Shown here: positions 1 through 6,219 of the stretch, piece after piece
How positions within the stretch are numbered: the stretch's first letter is position 1
Layout of the letters: the number at the start of each line of letters is the position of its first letter
Assembly (NCBI GenBank): GCA_028718465.1
Contig: JAQULX010000140.1
Location: forward strand, 1 to 7,060
Reading direction: 5' to 3'
DNA length: 7,060 nt
Source: Dehalococcoidales bacterium
GTDB lineage: Bacteria > Chloroflexota > Dehalococcoidia > Dehalococcoidales > UBA3254
Notes under the pieces: generated by a model
Databases searched by the model: none
Seen by the model: the letters and a program-made list of their open reading frames with translations, nothing else
Told to the model about the DNA's origin: nothing
Made by a program: the position numbers and the translations under genes

Positions 1-1454
1 GCGGCATAACCGTCCGCATGAAGGTAAGAAACCTCTTTAAGCTTCAAAGCTCCTTCGAGAGCTACCGGATAGTTGATGCCACGGCCGATAAAAAAGATAT
101 CCTTGAAATGAGCTAAAAACCCGGCGCATTCACTAATCACGCGGTCATTATCTATAACCTGCTGTACGTAATTAGGCAGCAATCTCAATTCCAGCATAAA
201 TTTGTCCTTCAATTCATGGTCTATGCCCGGAGAAGAGAGCACCATCTGGTACAGGGCTATCAGCTCGGCGGTAAAACTCTTAGTAGCGGCCACACTCACC
301 TCTGGGCCGGCATGTATATAAACAATCTCGTCTGCAAGTCGGCTGGCCGAACATTCAATGGCATTGGTGATCAAAGAAATGTAGCAGCCCATCTCTCTAA
401 GCCTCTTCATAGCTACCAGGACATCTGCCGTCTCTCCGGACTGGGTGATGGAAATAATATTGGGGGCATAAATTACGCGATCACGGTGATTTATTTCCGA
501 GGCCAGTTCAGCGCGGGTGGGGATATTCAATACGTCCTCGATGATGTATTTCCCTATCAGTCCGGCATGATAGGAAGTACCGCAGGCCAATACCAGGATT
601 CCACTGGCGGTCTGGTTCCGGCTAAACAGCCGGTCGATCAATGAGCTATTCGAAGATTGGTACTGCGAGATAGTATCCCGGATCACTCTCGGCTGCTCAT
701 GAATTTCCTTCATCATGAAATGGGCATATCCGCATTTCTGAAGAGAATCAGAGCTCCAGGGGATCCGCTGGATCGGGCGGATGGTTCCGGTTTCATTCCC
801 GTTTATCTTAATCTCATTTGGGGTCAGGACGGCTATGTCGCCATCCTCGAGGTAAATTACCCGGTCGGTATATTCCAACACTGCCGGGATATCCGAGGCA
901 ATAAAATTTTCCTGGTCTCCTTTTCCGATGATTAGAGGACTCCCTTTTTTGGCAACCACCATCCTGGGATCGCCGGCAAACAGTACAGCAACGGCATAAG
1001 ACCCTTCAAGTTTCTTGAGAGCTTCGGCAGTGGCCTGTTCGATATCGCCCTGATTATATTTCTCAACCAGATGGGATATCACCTCTGTATCAGTATCGGA
1101 TAGAAAACGGTGCCCCTCTCCGATCAACTGGTCTTTTAAAGCCTGGTAATTGATAATCACACCGTTATGGACCACCGCTATCTTACCGGTGCAATCACAG
1201 TGAGGATGCGCATTGGCCTGAGAAGGTTCTCCATGAGTCGCCCACCGGGTATGGCCGATGCCTTTCGTCCCTGCAAGCAATGGCGCGTCTAACTGCAATT
1301 CATTAATCCTGACTGCACCCTTCCAGACCTGAAGAGAGTCGCCACAGACAGCAATTCCCGAAGAGTCATAACCGCGGTATTCCAATCTCTTAAGGGCTTC
1401 AAAGAGGACGGGCTGAGCTTGCTTATTTCCGATATAGCCAACAATTCCGCACAC
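1..1454 (-). CDS. glmS: Glutamine--fructose-6-phosphate aminotransferase (isomerizing), 3' end missing at window edge
   Basis: Converts fructose-6-phosphate and glutamine to glucosamine-6-phosphate and glutamate in the cytosol, the first committed step towards UDP-GlcNAc for peptidoglycan and other glycans. I read 484 codons on the minus strand with no stop or frameshift. The start is GTG at 1454-1452, chosen because it puts the catalytic cysteine at residue 2 (MCGIVGYIGN), and GAGG lies 7 nt upstream at 1462-1465. N-terminal glutaminase domain (about 2-230): Cys2, GHTRWATHG (67-75), HNG (96-98), SDTDTE (119-124). First SIS domain (about 280-430): ACGTSYHA (290-297), TQSGETADV (337-345), GPEVSVAATKSF (383-394). 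Second SIS domain begins at about 450 with GRG (457-459) and LEGALKLKEVSY (466-477), which carries the presumed catalytic glutamate. The family is usually about 600 residues, so roughly 120 residues lie outside the window, including the HGP histidine and the C-terminal lysine tail. The 252-bp gap to the upstream response-regulator gene argues against tight co-transcription. No glmS ribozyme is visible upstream. Confidence 0.97.
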   Translation of the reverse strand, partial: MCGIVGYIGNKQAQPVLFEALKRLEYRGYDSSGIAVCGDSLQVWKGAVRINELQLDAPLLAGTKGIGHTRWATHGEPSQANAHPHCDCTGKIAVVHNGVIINYQALKDQLIGEGHRFLSDTDTEVISHLVEKYNQGDIEQATAEALKKLEGSYAVAVLFAGDPRMVVAKKGSPLIIGKGDQENFIASDIPAVLEYTDRVIYLEDGDIAVLTPNEIKINGNETGTIRPIQRIPWSSDSLQKCGYAHFMMKEIHEQPRVIRDTISQYQSSNSSLIDRLFSRNQTASGILVLACGTSYHAGLIGKYIIEDVLNIPTRAELASEINHRDRVIYAPNIISITQSGETADVLVAMKRLREMGCYISLITNAIECSASRLADEIVYIHAGPEVSVAATKSFTAELIALYQMVLSSPGIDHELKDKFMLELRLLPNYVQQVIDNDRVISECAGFLAHFKDIFFIGRGINYPVALEGALKLKEVSYLHADGYA

Positions 1455-1461
1455 GTTACAA

Positions 1462-1465
1462 CCTC
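1462..1465 (-). promoter_or_regulatory. Ribosome binding site of glmS
   Basis: GAGG on the minus strand, 7 nt before the GTG at 1454. It decides the start: the only other in-frame candidate I see lies further upstream (1486) and would put extra residues in front of the catalytic Cys2, which must be N-terminal after removal of the initiator methionine. Confidence 0.75.
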
Positions 1466-1536
1466 ACGTATATACAAATATTTCAAAATCTATCAATTCA
1501 ATTTATTAAACGAAGGTGGAAATCAGAGTGCCATAA

Positions 1537-1710
1537 GTGGCCCTGAAAGTGGAATTTGGTTACAAATTGATGTATAAGTATGACCCGCTATATCAAGCCA
1601 GATTCACGGAGCTCTTTCCGTTTCCAAAATCGAGGACAGTAATAAAAAAATTAACTGAAGCATTGAGGCAATTGAATGCTGCATTTCGATACCCGGTACA
1701 ACCGTATTAA
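1537..1710 (+). CDS. Possible small protein or remnant of a larger gene, unknown function
   Basis: A plus-strand ORF of 57 codons plus TAA, from GTG at 1537 (other possible starts: GTG 1549, ATG 1570). It lies in the gap between glmS and the response regulator, and its last bases overlap the regulator's stop codon tail to tail. The predicted product is well mixed and protein-like: about four tyrosines in the first half, then a stretch reading LFPFPKSRTVIKKLTEALRQ, with no low complexity. I do not recognise the family. Against it: the only SD-like sequence (AAGGTGG near 1513-1519) is 17 nt upstream of the first GTG, too far for normal use. A TAA directly precedes that GTG, while another frame just upstream is open up to a TGA at about 1544, so this could be the 3' end of a decayed gene that has lost its frame. 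The possible regulator terminator (1644-1680) lies inside it on the other strand, which also lowers the odds. Confidence 0.25.
   Translation: MALKVEFGYKLMYKYDPLYQARFTELFPFPKSRTVIKKLTEALRQLNAAFRYPVQPY
1644..1680 (-). terminator. Possible weak rho-independent terminator of the response-regulator gene
   Basis: Reading the minus strand about 27 nt after the regulator's stop, AGCATT (1680-1675) and AATGCT (1664-1659) form a perfect 6-bp stem around a 10-nt loop. It is followed after TCAG by TTAATTTTTTTATT, with seven T at 1650-1644. The stem is short and AT-rich and the T-run does not follow directly, so it would be weak. Its place between two genes of the same strand fits the role. Confidence 0.35.
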
Positions 1711-2411
1711 TATGGGGATATTTTATCCTGTTTCATCAACCGGTAACCCACTCCCCGTTCAGTGACAAGCATCCTCCGGACTCCATCAGGATCCAGTTTG
1801 GATCGAAGACGATAGATATATTTCTTTATCAGGTTCCGGTCGCCGATAGAGTCAATCCCCCATACTTTTTGCAGGATAACGCTGTGGGTGAGCACGCGGC
1901 CCGTATTCCTGGCCAGTTCGGAAAAAAGTTCATACTCGATGTGGGTTAAATCCACTTTCTTCCCTGATAAAAATACTTCCCGTGAATTAAAATCAATAGT
2001 GATCTGATCATTTATAAAGACCTTGTTTTGGGGATAAAATCCAAATCCGCTGCTACGGCGCATCAGGGCACCTATCCTGGACAGGAACTCTATTGGATTG
2101 AGCGGTTTAAGCACATAATCATCAGCTCCTGCCTCTAAATCCCTCGCCAGGTCCACATCCGTTCCCATATCGGAAAGGACCAGGAGCGGGACAGCGGAAA
2201 ATTGGCGAACCCGCTTGATTAATTCGATATGGTCCATATCCGGCAGGGATGAATCAACTATCACCAGGTCTGGATACTCATCGCCTGTCCTTTTTATTCC
2301 CTTGATACCTTCACCGGAGGAGCTAATGGTGGACTCAGGAAACCTTACTCCCAGGTAAAAAGAAATGTCCTTGACAATTTTCGGATCATCCTCGATCACC
2401 AGGAATCTCAC
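1707..2411 (-). CDS. OmpR/PhoB-family DNA-binding response regulator, orphan in this window
   Basis: Cytosolic two-component regulator of 234 residues, the normal length for the family. The start is GTG at 2411-2409, with GAGGG 7 nt upstream (2419-2423). Receiver domain (about 1-118): acidic pocket D8-D9, phospho-acceptor D53 in IVDSSLPD, switch residue S80 in LVLSD (serine, where many members have threonine), Y99, and K102 in DDYVLKP. Winged-helix DNA-binding domain (about 128-228): an N-terminal beta strand region (TIDFNSREVFLSGKKVDLT), the recognition region around VWGIDSIGDRNLIKKYIYRLR, and the closing wing TERGVGYRLM. All residues needed for phosphorylation are present, so it is probably phosphate-switched. 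No histidine kinase is adjacent: glmS lies downstream and a 567-bp divergent intergenic region upstream. Its signal and targets cannot be told from the sequence. The upstream DNA has a TATAAT box and a perfect palindrome in the leader, so autoregulation or control by another factor is plausible. Confidence 0.93.
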   Translation of the reverse strand: MRFLVIEDDPKIVKDISFYLGVRFPESTISSSGEGIKGIKRTGDEYPDLVIVDSSLPDMDHIELIKRVRQFSAVPLLVLSDMGTDVDLARDLEAGADDYVLKPLNPIEFLSRIGALMRRSSGFGFYPQNKVFINDQITIDFNSREVFLSGKKVDLTHIEYELFSELARNTGRVLTHSVILQKVWGIDSIGDRNLIKKYIYRLRSKLDPDGVRRMLVTERGVGYRLMKQDKISPY

Positions 2412-2443
2412 TGGTCTGCCCTCTTAACGGCTTAGGCGTCACG

Positions 2444-2459
2444 ACTGGACCGGTCCAGT
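2444..2459. promoter_or_regulatory. Perfect 16-bp palindrome upstream of the response regulator (operator or leader hairpin)
   Basis: ACTGGACCGGTCCAGT is an exact inverted repeat of two 8-bp arms with no spacer, 32 bp upstream of the regulator's GTG. It lies about 18-33 nt downstream of the start point implied by the TATAAT at 2484-2489. As DNA it would be a dimeric operator. As RNA it could fold into a 6-bp stem with a CCGG loop. OmpR-family proteins usually bind direct repeats, so if it is an operator a different repressor type is as likely as autoregulation. Confidence 0.55.
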
Positions 2460-2478
2460 TCAATACTTTCGCTATCAC

Positions 2479-2496
2479 GGGAAATTATACATTCCC
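2479..2496 (-). promoter_or_regulatory. Probable -10 region of the response-regulator promoter, inside an inverted repeat
   Basis: On the minus strand, TATAAT lies at 2489-2484, exactly matching the sigma-70-type consensus and preceded by TG. The implied start point is near 2477, giving a leader of about 65 nt. No good -35 hexamer sits at 16-18 nt; the best at 17 is TAAGAA. The -10 box is enclosed by GGGAA (2496-2492 on the minus strand) and TTCCC (2483-2479), arms with an 8-nt spacer, which could be an operator covering the promoter. Confidence 0.5.
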
Positions 2497-2760
2497 AGTA
2501 TCTCAATTCTTATGCAAACCGATAGCGCTTTGTTCACCTGCCAGTTTAAATGAATTCTCTAGATAAAGGATACCAAATATATAAACAAGATTTATACGTA
2601 AATTGCGGTATTTGCAGCCAATATATTTATATAAGCAAAGCAACAAAGCTGTATAATAAGGCCGGGTATTATGTCTCAATTTATTTAATATATTGAGGCG
2701 GCACAGGAGTTGATTACATTCAGTTGCCATTTTAACAAAGGGGGTTTTAAAAGGCAGATC
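2497..2760. other. AT-rich intergenic DNA without a supported gene
   Basis: Part of the 567-bp gap between the divergent regulator and LUD genes. It is rich in A/T runs and contains an inverted repeat, CTCAAT (2675-2680) and ATTGAG (2692-2697), with an 11-nt spacer. It also holds a plus-strand TATAAT at 2652-2657 that has no matching -35 and no gene close by. A 75-codon minus-strand ORF (2503-2730) crosses it but has no ribosome binding site and an AT-driven composition. I see no RNA gene or coding potential that I would defend. Confidence 0.5.
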
Positions 2761-2774
2761 AACCGGAGGCGGTT
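2761..2774. repeat. Short inverted repeat (5-bp hairpin)
   Basis: AACCG (2761-2765) and CGGTT (2770-2774) around GAGG can form a small perfect hairpin, followed on the plus strand by a T-rich stretch (CTTTTTATTCTTT at 2788-2800). It could be a weak transcription stop for leftward-to-rightward transcripts entering the LUD gene, or the edge of the neighbouring repeat element. There is no gene upstream on this strand for it to terminate. Confidence 0.25.
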
Positions 2775-2801
2775 TATACTCCAGGGTCTTTTTATTCTTT
2801 C

Positions 2802-2877
2802 TCGATCATCCCGGCGAAAGCCGTTACGGGGAATTGTCAGGCTGGAATCCGTAAGTGGTGCCATTCTGGAGGCCAGC
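2802..2877. repeat. Degenerate dispersed intergenic repeat of the 'IPAKAGIQ' hairpin type
   Basis: Read on the plus strand from 2802, the DNA translates as SIIPAKAVTGNCQAGIR. This resembles the VIPAKAGIQ-like peptides produced by small palindromic intergenic repeats found in many bacterial genomes. The DNA shows the expected hairpin: CGGC (2812-2815), a GAAA loop (2816-2819) and GCCG (2820-2823). Further short stems are CTGG/CCAG (2866-2869 with 2873-2876) and GCTGG/CCAGC (2841-2845 with 2873-2877). It is interrupted and imperfect compared with the usual compact ATTCCCGCGAAAGCGGGAAT form, so it is probably an old or variant copy. It has no start codon or ribosome binding site and is not a gene. 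Other copies would have to be found elsewhere in the genome. Confidence 0.45.
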
Positions 2878-2943
2878 GTTTCTCCTTAGTGAATAAACAC
2901 CCCAGGTTTATATTCAACAACCGGAATTTTTGGATAGAAAAAC

Positions 2944-2952
2944 TGGTATAAT
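2944..2952 (+). promoter_or_regulatory. Extended -10 promoter of the LUD-domain gene
   Basis: TGGTATAAT gives both a perfect TATAAT (2947-2952) and the TGn extension (2944-2946). At 17 nt upstream the -35 position reads GAATTT, far from consensus, which extended -10 promoters tolerate. The start point would be near 2959, leaving a leader of about 20 nt that contains the ribosome binding site. Confidence 0.65.
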
Positions 2953-2967
2953 ACTTAAAAGCTTACC

Positions 2968-2972
2968 GGAGG
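2968..2972 (+). promoter_or_regulatory. Strong ribosome binding site of the LUD-domain gene
   Basis: GGAGG followed by GAG, 6 nt before the ATG at 2979. It is the best ribosome binding site in the window and fixes the start. Confidence 0.85.
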
Positions 2973-2978
2973 GAGACT

Positions 2979-3686
2979 ATGATAGATGAAACTGATATCA
3001 GCCAGGAAAAGTCATTTTTCTATAAACAGCGCGCGCAGAAAGTAATCGAGAATCTGAAAAAAAGAAAAATGGGAGGAGTTTACGCCGCCAACCGGCAAGA
3101 AGCGTTATCCCTGGTCATGGAGATGATCCCGCCGGGAGCGGTGGTGGCGCGGGGAGATTCGATCAGCCTGGACCAGATCGGGTTACTGGAAGAGATTGTC
3201 AAACGAAACCAGAATGCGGTTATCGATCCGTTTCAAATTGATGAAGATGGGCGGTGGCCGGAAGAATCAGCCAGGCAGAAAATGATGAGGGAGACCTTTT
3301 TCGCGGATATATTCATTACCGGCACCAATGCCATTACCCTGGATGGGAAGCTGGTCAACATTGACGGAGCCGGCAACCGCGTCGCAGCCATGATATTCGG
3401 CCCGGCCAAGGTGATACTGGTAATGGGGGCTAATAAAATCGTCAAGGACACGGAAAGTGCGCTGGAGCGGATACATCAGTATGCCGCACCGGTGAATGCC
3501 AAGCGCCACGCCTTGAAACACTACAGTGAAAACCTGGGAGAGTTGCCCTGTGTACTAACCGGAAGCTGCATCGAATGCAAGAGCGATTGGAAGATATGCA
3601 ATTACACCGTTATTATCGACGGTGCCATGCCCTCGCAGCATGAAAGAATCAGTGTAGTGCTGGTGGGAGAAGATCTTGGGATATGA
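2979..3686 (+). CDS. LUD-domain protein (LutC/YkgG-like, DUF162), 'lactate utilization protein'
   Basis: A 235-residue cytosolic protein with no signal peptide or membrane segment. The LUD fold covers nearly the whole length: an N-terminal helical part (about 10-32), then VVARGDSISLDQIGLL (55-70). The core FADIFITGTNAITLDGKLVN (108-127) is followed by a glycine-rich turn and AKVILVMGANKIV (143-155). A cysteine cluster follows, C191, C197, C200 and C207, in CVLTGSCIECKSDWKIC; this pattern recurs in a subgroup of the family and may bind metal or a cofactor. LutC works with LutA and LutB in L-lactate oxidation to pyruvate, but neither partner is in the window. The gene stands alone with its own extended -10 promoter, so the substrate is unknown and the common name 'lactate utilization' should be read as family membership only. 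Its TGA (3684-3686) is 5 bp from the convergent mutS2 stop, with no room for a separate terminator between them. Confidence 0.88.
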   Translation: MIDETDISQEKSFFYKQRAQKVIENLKKRKMGGVYAANRQEALSLVMEMIPPGAVVARGDSISLDQIGLLEEIVKRNQNAVIDPFQIDEDGRWPEESARQKMMRETFFADIFITGTNAITLDGKLVNIDGAGNRVAAMIFGPAKVILVMGANKIVKDTESALERIHQYAAPVNAKRHALKHYSENLGELPCVLTGSCIECKSDWKICNYTVIIDGAMPSQHERISVVLVGEDLGI

Positions 3687-3691
3687 CCTGT

Positions 3692-6064
3692 TTATAATTT
3701 GACAACAGTCGAGCCGTCGCCGCCTTCTTCACGCTTACCCGAGCGAAACGAACTGACCAGTGGGTGGGCAGCCAGGAATTGACGAACTATTTGCCGCACC
3801 GTTCCCGTGCCGACACCGTGGATGATGCGCACCTCAGGCAGATTAGCCAGGCTGGCGTCATTCAGATAGGAGTCCAGTTCGACTTCCACTTCTTCCGCCC
3901 TTTTTCCCCTTAAATCGAGTTCCATTGAGACCGGACGTCTGACCGGAGGGCCTTTCACAGCAGGCTGACCTGCCGCCGGTTTGGCCAGGGCCTGGGCTTT
4001 TTCCAGGTTTTCCGGCGCGATTCTAATTCTGGTATTGCCCACCTGGATCTCCAACTGCCCGTTGCCGTCCGGCGGAGAGATGACAACGCCCTGCAAATTC
4101 ATTCCTGACAGCCAGACCCTGTCGCCGACGGCGAAATCGGTCCCGGCTTTCTCCGAGGAAGGACCGGAAGCAGGCTGCCAGGACTCGCTTTTCAACTGTT
4201 CACGCATGGCAGACAGGGCTTTCTGAGCCTGCTCCAACTTTTCCCTGGAGCGGTCTTTTTTCAACTCATACATGGCGTCCCGGATCTCTCTTTGCAGCTC
4301 ATCGCCTTCATGAACCAGCCGGGTGCGAGTTTCCCGGAGCAGATTTTGCTCCTGATCGCGGAATTTAACCATCTCTTCCTGCAACTGCCACCGCAGATTT
4401 TCCGCTTCTTCTTTGTCCTTCCGGGCAGCACTTTGCAGGGCTTCCAGCTTCTGCTTCTCGCGCATCAAATCGGTCAGCAGGGCTTCTATCTCCATCGCCC
4501 CCTTGCTGAGCCTTTCCCTGGCTTCAGCAATGATTTCTTCAGGCAAGCCCAATTGAGCAGCGATAGTCAGAGCATTGCTGCCTCCGGGAATGCCGACAGT
4601 CAGATGATAAGTTGGAGCCAGGGTCACCGGATCGAAGTCCAGTGAGGCGTTTCTGAGACCGGGTGTAGCATGGGCAAAAGCTTTCAACTCGCTGAAATGA
4701 GTAGTGGCTACGGTCATAGTCCCGCGGTTTAAAAAATGCAGCAAGATGGATTGAGCCAGCGCAGCGCCCTCTCCGGGGTCAGTCGCCGTACCCAGTTCAT
4801 CCAGCAATACCAGACTCTTGTCGGTGGACTTCTTCAGGATGCGTACGATATTGCCCATATGCCAGCTAAAGGTAGAAAGAGTCTGCTCGATGCTTTGCTC
4901 ATCTCCGATATCAGCGAAGATGCTGTCAAAAACAGGCAAGCAGGTTTCATGAGCAGCGGGCACAGGCAGACCGGCCTGCGCCATCAATGCCAGCAGGCCG
5001 ATTGTCTTCAAGGCCACCGTCTTCCCGCCGGTGTTAGGCCCGGTAATGATCAGGCCCTGGAAGTCCCTTCCCATCTCGATGCTCAGGGGCACCGGATCGC
5101 CTTTCAGTAAAGGATGACGCGCATTAATCAGCCGAAGTATCCTGGGGCTGTCAGTTGTACCTTCACTTCCGTCACTAGCTCCACAGACGAGAGGTTCAAC
5201 AGCCCGGAACCGGTCAGCGTACCTGGCCTTGGCCAGAACCAGGTCGATTTCGCCTACCAGCTTCAAGTCCCGGATGATATCGGCTTCCTCCTCACCGATT
5301 CCGGCACTTAAAGCTCCCAGTATTCTTTCCACCTCATGCTGCTCTTCGATAACAGCTTCTTTCAGATCATTTCCCATATCGACGGCTGCCATCGGTTCGA
5401 CAAAAACCGTTGCTCCGGTATTGGAAATATCATGGACAATACCTTTTAGCTCCCGGCGCATCTCCACTTTCACCAGAATCACGTAACGGCCATCTCTTTC
5501 GGTGATAACAGGCTCCTGGATCAGCTTCTCCCCTTCGCGGGACTTAATAATCGAGTCCAAATGGCTGAGTATCTGGGCCCGTTTTTCTTTAATAATATGG
5601 CGGAGCTCAACCAATCTGTCTGAAGCCGTATCCAGCAACTCCGCAGACGGAGAGATGCAGCGAGCTATCTCTTTTTCCAGCCGCAGGAAGGTTACTATCT
5701 GCTTATTAATTCCGGCCAATAAGGGCGCCTCGTCAGACAAACGGCTTAATTTATTATGCAGTAAGCGGATAGCTGAAAGCGTTCTTTGCACATCCAGCAG
5801 GGACTGCAATTCCAGGATCTTGCCTCTTCCGGCCAGTACTACGGCCTCCCGGATGTCATACACGCCACCGATAGATAGGTCCGGCTCAACCGAAAGCAGA
5901 TGGCGGGCTTCCGCCGACTGTTTCAGCCAGTTGGATATCTGTTCGGCATCCGCAGAAGGCGCAATAGCCATGGCCATTTCCCGGCTAATGGCAAAAGATG
6001 TATAACCAGCCAGGATTTCCCTGATCCTGGGAAACTCCAGCATTTCCAGGCTTTTATTGTCCAA
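3692..6064 (-). CDS. mutS2: Endonuclease/ribosome-rescue ATPase MutS2
   Basis: A MutS paralogue that lacks the mismatch-recognition domain. Family members suppress homologous recombination in some bacteria and split collided ribosomes in Bacillus. I prefer the TTG at 6064: AGAGGAG (6075-6069) lies 4 nt upstream, and the N-terminus (LDNKSLEMLEF) then matches the length of B. subtilis MutS2. This gives 790 residues; a TTG at 6082 would add six and has no ribosome binding site. In the 790-residue numbering: core/lever helices about 1-280; ABC ATPase with Walker A GPNTGGKT (342-349), signature-like STFSWHM (about 397-403), Walker B LVLLDELGTATDP (418-430) and ATTHFSEL (about 453-460). A charged coiled coil follows at about 524-624, then a KOW-like segment from DFAVGDRVWL (643), and a C-terminal Smr domain with LDLRG (716-720) and HGVGTG (749-754), ending in TVVKL. 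All hallmark motifs are intact and the length is normal. The gene follows purQ on the same strand after a gap of about 165 bp and converges on the LUD gene. Confidence 0.95.
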   Translation of the reverse strand: MDNKSLEMLEFPRIREILAGYTSFAISREMAMAIAPSADAEQISNWLKQSAEARHLLSVEPDLSIGGVYDIREAVVLAGRGKILELQSLLDVQRTLSAIRLLHNKLSRLSDEAPLLAGINKQIVTFLRLEKEIARCISPSAELLDTASDRLVELRHIIKEKRAQILSHLDSIIKSREGEKLIQEPVITERDGRYVILVKVEMRRELKGIVHDISNTGATVFVEPMAAVDMGNDLKEAVIEEQHEVERILGALSAGIGEEEADIIRDLKLVGEIDLVLAKARYADRFRAVEPLVCGASDGSEGTTDSPRILRLINARHPLLKGDPVPLSIEMGRDFQGLIITGPNTGGKTVALKTIGLLALMAQAGLPVPAAHETCLPVFDSIFADIGDEQSIEQTLSTFSWHMGNIVRILKKSTDKSLVLLDELGTATDPGEGAALAQSILLHFLNRGTMTVATTHFSELKAFAHATPGLRNASLDFDPVTLAPTYHLTVGIPGGSNALTIAAQLGLPEEIIAEARERLSKGAMEIEALLTDLMREKQKLEALQSAARKDKEEAENLRWQLQEEMVKFRDQEQNLLRETRTRLVHEGDELQREIRDAMYELKKDRSREKLEQAQKALSAMREQLKSESWQPASGPSSEKAGTDFAVGDRVWLSGMNLQGVVISPPDGNGQLEIQVGNTRIRIAPENLEKAQALAKPAAGQPAVKGPPVRRPVSMELDLRGKRAEEVEVELDSYLNDASLANLPEVRIIHGVGTGTVRQIVRQFLAAHPLVSSFRSGKREEGGDGSTVVKL

Positions 6065-6068
6065 ATTA

Positions 6069-6075
6069 CTCCTCT
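6069..6075 (-). promoter_or_regulatory. Ribosome binding site of mutS2, deciding the start
   Basis: AGAGGAG on the minus strand, 4 nt before TTG 6064. It lies downstream of the alternative TTG at 6082, whose own upstream sequence (ACTAACCG) has no SD match. This favours the shorter protein. Confidence 0.6.
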
Positions 6076-6155
6076 GATCCAACGGTTAGTAAAATTAAAA
6101 TAGAAGATGCTTCACCCTCATCTACCGGTTTCCAAGAGAGATTGACATCTTCTTT

Positions 6156-6189
6156 ATATATTATTCTAAGAGATATTATTCCAAATTAG
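6156..6189 (-). promoter_or_regulatory. Possible promoter of mutS2
   Basis: On the minus strand, TTGGAA is followed 15 nt later by TAATAT and then ATAAAG in very AT-rich DNA, about 100 nt before the mutS2 start. The spacing is shorter than the ideal 17 and neither box is perfect. The leader would contain an inverted repeat, CATCTTCT (6146-6153) and AGAAGATG (6102-6109), separated by 36 nt. Read-through from purQ is the alternative source of mutS2 transcript. Confidence 0.3.
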
Positions 6190-6198
6190 AAATGAGTG

Positions 6199-6219
6199 TT
6201 TTTCCAAAGGAAAAAACCG
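6199..6219. terminator. Small AT-rich hairpin after purQ
   Basis: TTTTTCC (6199-6205), AAA, GGAAAAA (6209-6215) form a perfect 7-bp stem with a 3-nt loop, about 11 nt past the purQ TAG (6232-6230). No clear T-run follows on the minus strand, so termination would be partial at best. Confidence 0.3.

Noticed and set aside
216..935. Plus-strand ORFs opposite glmS
   Set aside because: Antisense shadows of an intact, motif-complete glmS reading frame, without ribosome binding sites or recognisable domains. The plus-strand ORFs opposite mutS2 and purQ were dismissed for the same reason.
1469..1496. TTGATA-N16-TATATA on the minus strand as a glmS promoter
   Set aside because: Boxes and spacing look acceptable, but the start point would fall inside the ribosome binding site, leaving almost no leader, so the match is more likely due to AT-rich DNA.
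1455..1706. A glmS ribozyme upstream of glmS
   Set aside because: I looked on the minus strand for the conserved cleavage-site and core sequences (such as GCGCCAGAACT) and found none; the stretch is AT-rich and unstructured in that sense.
2503..2730. A 75-codon minus-strand ORF in the intergenic region
   Set aside because: No ribosome binding site before its ATG (the upstream sequence is CCCCCTTTGTTAAA), a composition explained by AT-rich DNA, no recognisable motif, and overlap with the regulator's promoter region at its end.
2779..2880. A cobalamin or cyclic di-GMP riboswitch in front of the LUD gene
   Set aside because: GGGAA, GAAA-loop and GGCCAG fragments recall such folds, but the conserved cores are missing, and the mapped -10 at 2947-2952 lies downstream, so the element would not be in the main transcript.
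2761..2889. A plus-strand coding frame (about 2692-2889) reading through the repeat region to TAG
   Set aside because: No ATG or GTG in frame, only a TTG directly abutting an AGGAG; the apparent protein is explained by the intergenic repeat.
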